A stretch of 64,000 bases of DNA. It comes from Alphaproteobacteria bacterium. Its GTDB lineage: Bacteria; Pseudomonadota; Alphaproteobacteria; UBA828. The stretch is taken from the NCBI GenBank assembly GCA_022823305.1, contig JAJDXK010000004.1, forward strand, positions 1-64,000, given 5' to 3'. Each line of letters begins with the position of its first letter. Position 1 is the stretch's first letter. Shown piece by piece: positions 61,483 through 64,000 of this stretch. Position numbers and translations under genes: made by a program. Under the pieces are notes generated by a model. The model saw only the letters and a program-made list of their open reading frames with translations. It did no database searches and had not been told where the DNA came from.

Positions 61483-62459
61483 GCCAGCCACGGCAGGACA
61501 ACGGCGCCGCGCCTGCCTGGGTCAAGGCGGCGGCCGACCAGTCGCGCCTTGCCTTCGGCCTCGCCGTGACCGAGCTTGGCAAGCGGGACGAGCGCGTGGT
61601 CGCGGTCTCCGCCGACACCCTCGACCTGATCGGCCTGCGCGGCTTCATCGAACACGCGCCCGCGCGCGTCATCGACGTCGGCATCGCCGAGCAGAACGCC
61701 ATGGGCGTCGCCGCCGGCCTCGCCACCACCGGCATGCGCCCCTTCGTCTGCGGCTACGCGCCCTTCATCACCGCGCGCTCGATGGAGCAGATCCGCAACG
61801 AGGTCGCCTACGCCGACCAGCGCGTGGTGATCGGGGCCGCGGCCAGCGGCGTCTCGCTCGCGGTCTCCGGCGGCACCCATCACGCGCTGGAGGACCTGGC
61901 GCTGATGCGGAGCCTGCCCAACATGACGGTGATCGTGCCGGCAGACGCGCACGAGGCCTGGCACGCGACGCTCGCCACCGATGCGATCGAGGGCCCCGTC
62001 TATCTCCGCCTCGGCGGGCGCGTGCCGGAGCGCGCGGTAATGCCGACGGACGGCCCCTTCCGCCTCGGCCGGGCGACACGGCTCGCAGACGGCGCGGACG
62101 TGACGGTGATCGCCTGCGGCGCGCTGGTGGCGCCGGCCCTCGATGCCGCCGCCGCGCTCGCCATCCAGGGCATCGGCGCACGCGTCCTCAACATGTCCAC
62201 CGTCAAGCCGCTGGACGAGGAGGCGATCCTCGCGGCGGCCGAGGAGACGCGCGGCATCGTCACCGCCGAGGAGCACCACCTCACCGGCGGGCTCGGCGGC
62301 GCCGTGGCGGAGCTTCTCGCGGTCCGCCGGCCGACGCCCATGCGCATGGTCGGCATGCCCGACGAATTCGCGTGCGTGGGGCCGACCGACCGCATCCGTG
62401 CCCGCTACGGCATGAGCGCGCAGCACATCGCGGATGCCTGTCTCGAGCTGACGGGCTGA
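61479..62459 (+). CDS. transketolase, C-terminal subunit
   Basis: A 326-residue half with the pyrimidine-binding domain (DVGIAEQNAMGVAAGLA near residue 67, containing the glutamate that activates ThDP) and the C-terminal Transketolase_C domain (VTAEEHHLTGGLGGAVAELL). It is translationally coupled to the N-terminal subunit by ATGA overlap. Split transketolases of this kind often serve a specialised sugar or cofactor pathway, but nothing nearby names one. It converges closely on the OsmC gene. Confidence 0.9.
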   Translation: MSQPRQDNGAAPAWVKAAADQSRLAFGLAVTELGKRDERVVAVSADTLDLIGLRGFIEHAPARVIDVGIAEQNAMGVAAGLATTGMRPFVCGYAPFITARSMEQIRNEVAYADQRVVIGAAASGVSLAVSGGTHHALEDLALMRSLPNMTVIVPADAHEAWHATLATDAIEGPVYLRLGGRVPERAVMPTDGPFRLGRATRLADGADVTVIACGALVAPALDAAAALAIQGIGARVLNMSTVKPLDEEAILAAAEETRGIVTAEEHHLTGGLGGAVAELLAVRRPTPMRMVGMPDEFACVGPTDRIRARYGMSAQHIADACLELTG

Positions 62460-62471
62460 AGGCGCCGGCGC

Positions 62472-62999
<528 letters not shown>

Positions 63000-63087
63000 G
63001 GTCTCTCTCCCTTCTGCGGCCGGGCACCCGGCCGCGGTCCATGTGGTTGTTGATCCATCAATACGGTCTTTTTCCCGCTCTTGGGAG

Positions 63088-63753
63088 TCAGGGCTGCCCG
63101 TCCGCGCCGGCGACGGCGGCCATGAAGGCGGCGAGGCGGGCGCTATCGAGCGCGCCGGCGCTGCGCACGCCGGTGCAGAGGTCGACGCCCCAGGGGCGCA
63201 CGCGGCGGATCGCGTCTGCGACATTGCCGGCATTCAGCCCGCCGGCGAGGAAAACGGGGCGGGGCACCTCGGCCACGATGCGCCGGCTGAGCCGCCAGTC
63301 GTGCACCCGCCCGGTGCCGCCCAGCTCCTTCACCCTGGCCGCGGGGTTGCCGGAATCGAGCAGGAGGCCGTCCACCAGCGGCGCGATGCGCCTGGCCTCG
63401 GCCACCGCGTCCTCGCCCCGCACGTGGATCACCTGCACCAGTGCGATGCCGGGGAGCGCCTGCCGCAGCACCGGGTAGGCGCCCGCCGCCAGCGCGTCGC
63501 AGAGCTGCAGGGTGTTGACGCCGCAGCGGCGCTGCTGGGCGACGATGGCGTCAGGCTCGGTCGCCGAGGTGAGGAGGAAGGTGCCCGCGGCAGGCGGCGC
63601 AATGGCGGCGATCTCGGCGATCAGGTCTTCCGCGATCACGCCCGGCCCGCTCGGCATGGCGGAGACGAGGCCGAGCGCGTCCGCGCCCGCGCCCATGGCG
63701 GTGCGCGCCTCGCCCGTGCTGGCGATGCAGCAGATCTTCACCCGCGTCCGCAT
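63088..63753 (-). CDS. phosphoribosylanthranilate isomerase family protein (TrpF-like)
   Basis: A 221-residue (beta/alpha)8 protein of the TrpF family. The catalytic general base cysteine is in VKICCIAS (normally KICG), and the general acid aspartate in LLLDSGNPAARVKELGGTGR near residue 132. The phosphate-binding loops are FLAGGLNAGNV and GVDLCTGVR, the latter replacing the usual GVDVSSGVE. It is not next to other trp genes, so it may be a paralogue with another role. It is 88 bp from OsmC and faces the same way as the luciferase-like gene. Confidence 0.78.
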   Translation of the reverse strand: MRTRVKICCIASTGEARTAMGAGADALGLVSAMPSGPGVIAEDLIAEIAAIAPPAAGTFLLTSATEPDAIVAQQRRCGVNTLQLCDALAAGAYPVLRQALPGIALVQVIHVRGEDAVAEARRIAPLVDGLLLDSGNPAARVKELGGTGRVHDWRLSRRIVAEVPRPVFLAGGLNAGNVADAIRRVRPWGVDLCTGVRSAGALDSARLAAFMAAVAGADGQP

Positions 63754-63790
63754 CGGTCCGGAGCGTGCCGGCGCGCGGAGATGGCCGAGG

Positions 63791-64000
63791 TCAGGCCGCG
63801 GCGCGATCGCCGAGCGCGCGTCGCAGCCTTGGCATGACCTCGCCGGCCATGAGCCGCATGGAGTTGAGCAGGTGCCTCTTGTGGGTCTCGTCGAGGCAGT
63901 CGGTCGCGGTCATGAGGATGGTGCCGAAGGGCCCCACCTCCTCGCGCAGCGCGAGGATCTGCTCGGCCACCGAGTCCGGGTCGCCGGCGATGGAGAAGCT
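63791..64000 (-). CDS. LLM-class flavin-dependent oxidoreductase, C-terminal end (partial)
   Basis: Only the last 69 codons are in the window; the gene continues beyond 64000. The sequence, SFSIAGDPDSVAEQILALRE and then GPFGTILMTATD, is the conserved C-terminal GDPxxVAEQI block of bacterial-luciferase-like monooxygenases, which use FMN or F420. The stop codon is TGA at 63793-63791. Substrate cannot be judged from this piece. Confidence 0.75.
   Translation of the reverse strand, partial: SFSIAGDPDSVAEQILALREEVGPFGTILMTATDCLDETHKRHLLNSMRLMAGEVMPRLRRALGDRAAA

Overview
The window is high-G+C bacterial DNA, densely packed with genes and without rRNA, tRNA, CRISPR or insertion sequences that I can see. 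Gene content (eukaryote-like NADP isocitrate dehydrogenase, KorAB with a ferredoxin-NADP reductase, split transketolase, HigBA module, Dpp and ribose-type ABC transporters, several amidases, Sox genes) suggests an alphaproteobacterium, perhaps Rhodospirillales-like. That placement is inferred from protein style, not from a marker gene.

Layout. 1-4155: end of a flavin monooxygenase, a higBA toxin-antitoxin pair, a large pyruvate-dehydrogenase-E1-like transketolase and a methyltransferase. 4312-8297: a short sulfur-oxidation set (SoxY, SoxZ, di-haem cytochrome, flavocytochrome c sulfide dehydrogenase flavoprotein) facing a YeeE/YedE sulfur transporter. 8913-16796: a TorT-like binding protein converging on an operon of AMP-ligase, amidase, RbsA-type ATPase and two RbsC-type permeases.

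17441-27624 is the highlight: a bacterial sterol biosynthesis locus. Five tightly coupled + strand genes encode an SdmB-like dehydrogenase, an SdmA-like Rieske oxygenase, a sterol delta14 reductase, a CYP51 sterol 14alpha-demethylase, and one 1137-residue polypeptide that joins squalene monooxygenase to oxidosqualene cyclase. A C-24 sterol methyltransferase follows on the opposite strand, and next to it lies a four-helix EXPERA/emopamil-binding-like protein that could supply a delta8-delta7 sterol isomerase. Together they could take squalene through epoxidation, cyclisation, C-14 demethylation, delta14 reduction, C-4 demethylation, double-bond shift and side-chain methylation, which would give a C-24-alkylated sterol.

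27829-42685 is mostly housekeeping: Icd, BI-1 protein, alpha/beta hydrolase, a higA remnant beside a 40-bp direct repeat, haloacid dehalogenase, KorAB, FprA-like reductase, MarR regulator, PLP decarboxylase, a LysM envelope protein, a di-haem cytochrome and a LOG protein. 42756-54006 is an amide/peptide scavenging region with two amidases, a pyroglutamyl peptidase, two paralogous peptide-binding proteins and a complete DppBCDF set. 54043-64000 holds a YbbA/YbbP-type ABC exporter divergent from arylesterase, ThpR, a zincin, a NYN nuclease with an unusual leader, split transketolase, OsmC, a TrpF-like protein and the end of a luciferase-like oxidoreductase.
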